From JAWWAH01 sp033721415 (lineage in GTDB: Bacteria > Patescibacteriota > Minisyncoccia > Spechtbacterales > 2-12-FULL-38-22): DNA of 38,123 nucleotides. The notes below the pieces were generated by a model. The model was not told the origin of the DNA. It saw nothing but the letters and a program-made list of their open reading frames with translations, and did no database searches. The translations under genes and the position numbers were made by a program. Where the stretch lies: contig JAWWAH010000002.1 of NCBI GenBank assembly GCA_033721415.1, positions 1 through 38,123 on the forward strand, written 5' to 3'. Of the stretch, positions 35,451 through 38,123 are shown one piece after another. Position 1 is the stretch's first letter. Each line of letters opens with the position of its first letter.

Positions 35451-38123
35451 ATGATGACAGATTCATCTTATAACTCGAATAAGGACTCAAAAAAACCGCC
35501 TAAAAAAGGTGGTATTTGGCGAAAACACTTATATTCAGAAGTAGTGGATCTTCGTGCCGAATTTGCATCTGAAGAAGAAATAGTGCAACAGAAAAATAGA
35601 GAACTGGCTAGTCTTTCTACAAAAACAGTAAGAGATATAGATCCTGTTGTGGCGCCTAATAACTCAGATCAAAATGTTGAAAAAAATATTCTTGGCAAAG
35701 CAATAGATGAGCGTTTTTCAGCTTCTCTAATAAAGAAAAGTAGCGATAGAGAGAAAAATTTTACAGACCCAGAGTCAGGTCATAAAATCCCATCAAAAGA
35801 AGAGCTCTATGAAGAGCTTTCAGCTTTATATGAAGAAGATTTAAGAATCGAGGAAGATCTTGTAAAAAAGAAAAACATTCTTGCCAGTACAGATGCAAAT
35901 TCGAACGATCATGAAGAGGAAGAAAGTTTAGAGGAAGATTATAATGAGACATCTAAAGCGGATGAGCAGATTTATGAAAATAATAGCCACACTGGAATAT
36001 CCTTAATACCCAAAAAACAACAAACCCCACAAACCCCTTTGGAAGATAGGGATGTTGAACCAGCAGAAAGCCCAGCCGAGAAAGAATCAAGTATAAAGCT
36101 ATCTGCAATATTATCATCTATTTTACCGAAAAAGAAAAAACCTATACTTGTTTTTTCATCGAATCAAAACAAAAGCAAAAAGATAGCACTAAGGAAAGCT
36201 ATAACAGTGTTTTCCTTATTATGTATAATCTCTTTAGCAGGGGGTGGGATGTTTAGCTATTTTAAATTAACAAACCTTAAAGAAACATCGGAAACGCAGG
36301 CTAAAACAGCTTATTCGTATATGAGACAAGGCAAAGATAGCTTGCTTAATATGGATGCAGCGGCTGCTGAAGACAATTTTCTTAAAGCAAAAAAAGAATT
36401 TCAATCAATAGAAAATGAATTTGGTTTCCTTGGCAAAGATCTTATTGGCTTAGCCGCTAGCTTGCCTGTTCAGTCTTCTGTTGGTTCCATGGCTCATCTT
36501 TTTCGCGCAGGAACTCTCTATGCTGACGCAGGCTATGAGGCCTCTGTTGCCTTTGGCTTAATACAGAACGCATCCCCAGGTGGTATAGGTGGAGAAGGCA
36601 ATGATCAAGGCCTTACAGACAATATAGTTCAAGCAGGGCTTCATCTGCAAAGATCAAGAGAATATATAACAGAAGCAAACACAGAGCTTTCCTTTGCTAG
36701 GCCAGAGGATATACCACAAGAATTTCAAAGCGATATACATAAACTTCAATCAGAAGCAGGAAACATCGAACAAGTTTTTGAAGAAACATTCTCTTCGCTT
36801 GATGTTGTGCTCTCCTTTATGGGGCACAAGGAACCCAAAAAATATATGCTGGCTTTTCAAAATTCTGGTGAACTAAGGGCGACCGGAGGATTTATCGGTT
36901 CTTATGGTATCCTCGATCTCCACAAAGGTAATGTGGAAGAATTGTTTGTTGATGGCATTTATAATCCAGACGGGCAACTAAAGGTAAAAGAATTTTTTGT
37001 TGTGCCTCCAAAACCTCTTCAATATGTTACACCTCATTGGGGTACTCGTGATGCAAACTGGTTCTACGATTTCCCCACATCAGCAGAAAAAATAATGGAT
37101 TTTTATGTTCATACTGGAGGTGCAAAAACAGATGGAGTTATAGCTATTACGCCAAAAGTTGTACTTGATTTTTTGCGTTTAGCTGGACCAATAGATATGC
37201 CTGAATACGGAGTTACTTTAGATGCTGATAACTTTTTAGAATTAGTTCAACAAGAAGTAGAAGAAGATTACGATAAAGAACTCAATCGCCCCAAGAAGAT
37301 TTTAGCGGACATGGCCCCAATATTATTTGAACGCTTAAGCACGGAAGCTGATAAAATGGATTTACTAGATATAATGCTAGAGGGACTTGAAAGAAAGGAT
37401 ATTTTGGTTTATTCTCGTGATGTGCGTGTGCAAGAATCAATACTCAGCAGAAATTGGGGAGGGTCAGTAGATATTCTTGATGATTCTACTGACACAATAA
37501 ACGATTATCTCGCGGTTGTTATAAGTAATATTGGAGGATGGAAGACAGATAAATATACAGAAACTGAAATTGATACTGTTACTATTGTAAATAAAGAAGG
37601 AGAATTAATAAGAACAATTCTTCTTTCCAGGACTCATAATGGTGGGAGGACAGGATACAAGTGGTATGATAAGCCGAATTATGGGTATATAAGAATATAT
37701 ACTCCCAAAGGCTCAGAGCTGTTATCTGTGGAAGGGTTTTCAGAAGAGCCATCTTATATAGAAACAGACTATGAAGAAGAGGGTTATAGAATAGATCCCG
37801 ACGTATCTGCTATTGAAAAAACCCTTTCAAAACATGAGTCAGGAACAGATGTGTTTGAGGAAGCAGGTAAGACAGTGTTTGGTAATTGGCTTTATATCCC
37901 TGCACAGGATAGAAAAATCGCGAAGGTCACGTATAAATTACCTTATAATATCTCATCTAATATTTCTTCATATAATCTAAAAATACAAAAACAAAGTGGC
38001 TTAACTGCTAGCTACTCAGGTTCAATAGAAGAACTTAATGATAATCTTTCTTTTGATAGTTGTAAGTTTAATGATAACGAAAGATTTACACGTGATTTTA
38101 GGTTTACACAAGATAGCGATAGG
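35451..38123 (+). CDS. DUF4012-containing membrane protein, 3' end outside the window
   Basis: An open frame of 891 codons from ATG 35451 (or 35454) runs off the window. Residues 1-245 are highly charged, mostly acidic, with no predicted fold. One transmembrane helix lies at about 251-273. The outside part begins with a helical stretch (about 275-440), then the DUF4012 core with F-Q-N-S-G-E-L-R-A-T-G-G-F-I-G-S-Y-G near 470-486. W-G-T-R-D-A-N-W and G-V-I-A-I-T-P-K-V-V are also seen. DUF4012 proteins are common in CPR and Gram-positive genomes next to glycan genes. The LytR-CpsA-Psr similarity is suggestive only. A role in surface polymer assembly is an inference. Confidence 0.85.
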   Translation, partial: MMTDSSYNSNKDSKKPPKKGGIWRKHLYSEVVDLRAEFASEEEIVQQKNRELASLSTKTVRDIDPVVAPNNSDQNVEKNILGKAIDERFSASLIKKSSDREKNFTDPESGHKIPSKEELYEELSALYEEDLRIEEDLVKKKNILASTDANSNDHEEEESLEEDYNETSKADEQIYENNSHTGISLIPKKQQTPQTPLEDRDVEPAESPAEKESSIKLSAILSSILPKKKKPILVFSSNQNKSKKIALRKAITVFSLLCIISLAGGGMFSYFKLTNLKETSETQAKTAYSYMRQGKDSLLNMDAAAAEDNFLKAKKEFQSIENEFGFLGKDLIGLAASLPVQSSVGSMAHLFRAGTLYADAGYEASVAFGLIQNASPGGIGGEGNDQGLTDNIVQAGLHLQRSREYITEANTELSFARPEDIPQEFQSDIHKLQSEAGNIEQVFEETFSSLDVVLSFMGHKEPKKYMLAFQNSGELRATGGFIGSYGILDLHKGNVEELFVDGIYNPDGQLKVKEFFVVPPKPLQYVTPHWGTRDANWFYDFPTSAEKIMDFYVHTGGAKTDGVIAITPKVVLDFLRLAGPIDMPEYGVTLDADNFLELVQQEVEEDYDKELNRPKKILADMAPILFERLSTEADKMDLLDIMLEGLERKDILVYSRDVRVQESILSRNWGGSVDILDDSTDTINDYLAVVISNIGGWKTDKYTETEIDTVTIVNKEGELIRTILLSRTHNGGRTGYKWYDKPNYGYIRIYTPKGSELLSVEGFSEEPSYIETDYEEEGYRIDPDVSAIEKTLSKHESGTDVFEEAGKTVFGNWLYIPAQDRKIAKVTYKLPYNISSNISSYNLKIQKQSGLTASYSGSIEELNDNLSFDSCKFNDNERFTRDFRFTQDSDR

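Overview
The window looks like a piece of a Candidate Phyla Radiation (Patescibacteria) chromosome, most likely from the Parcubacteria side. This is inferred from several features. The DNA is AT-rich and the genes are densely packed and small. The spc-type ribosomal cluster has no L30 gene between S5 and L15. Several ribosomal proteins carry Lys-rich tails. A family-typical set of small envelope proteins is present (Gmad2/eight-Cys protein, DUF4012 protein). TGA is an ordinary stop (for example at the ends of yjbQ-like, adk, map and tpiA), so the TGA=Gly code of Gracilibacteria/Absconditabacteria does not apply. Almost no gene has a Shine-Dalgarno sequence.

Layout. 1-6200 holds small accessory genes on the + strand: the end of a WG-repeat protein, a YjbQ-family protein, a membrane protein, a membrane-anchored sorbosone/glucose dehydrogenase-type propeller, a Gmad2/eight-Cys envelope protein, a C39-like peptidase, a zinc-ribbon protein, a helical orphan and a divergent NAD kinase. 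On the - strand at 6121-6548 lie tRNA-Pro(GGG) and rpmB (L28). An M50 site-2-type protease follows. From 7215 to 24432 runs one long translation block: rpsL-rpsG-fusA-(Phd-like small gene)-tuf-rpsJ, then rplC-D-W-B-rpsS-rplV-rpsC-rplP-rpmC-rpsQ-rplN-rplX-rplE-rpsN-rpsH-rplF-rplR-rpsE-rplO-secY-adk-map. It ends at a 52-nt palindromic terminator. The infA-rpmJ-rpsM-rpsK-rpoA tail is not attached.

24437-31124 carries a second run: a family 2 glycosyltransferase, a GalT-type nucleotidyltransferase, a DedA membrane protein, triosephosphate isomerase, phosphoglycerate kinase, RecJ and RNase HI, several of them overlapping. RNase P RNA (rnpB, - strand) faces this run across a shared 21-bp hairpin. 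31677 to the end is a surface-glycan cluster: a polyprenyl-phosphate sugar-1-phosphate transferase, two GT4 glycosyltransferases and a large DUF4012 membrane protein cut by the window edge.

The most interesting signals are regulatory. Between rpsJ and rplC there is a leader with a 15-bp GC-rich hairpin, followed by a three-segment terminator/antiterminator switch directly before L3. tuf has tandem promoters with identical hexamers and an inverted repeat over the second -10. adk and the DUF4012 gene sit where a good extended -10 would give leaderless mRNA. A small Phd/YefM-like protein sits inside the str operon between fusA and tuf. No gene-free stretch exceeds 300 bases once rnpB is counted. 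The longest gaps (10700-10919, 12520-12722, 24365-24576, 31545-31753) hold the promoters, leaders and terminators listed below.
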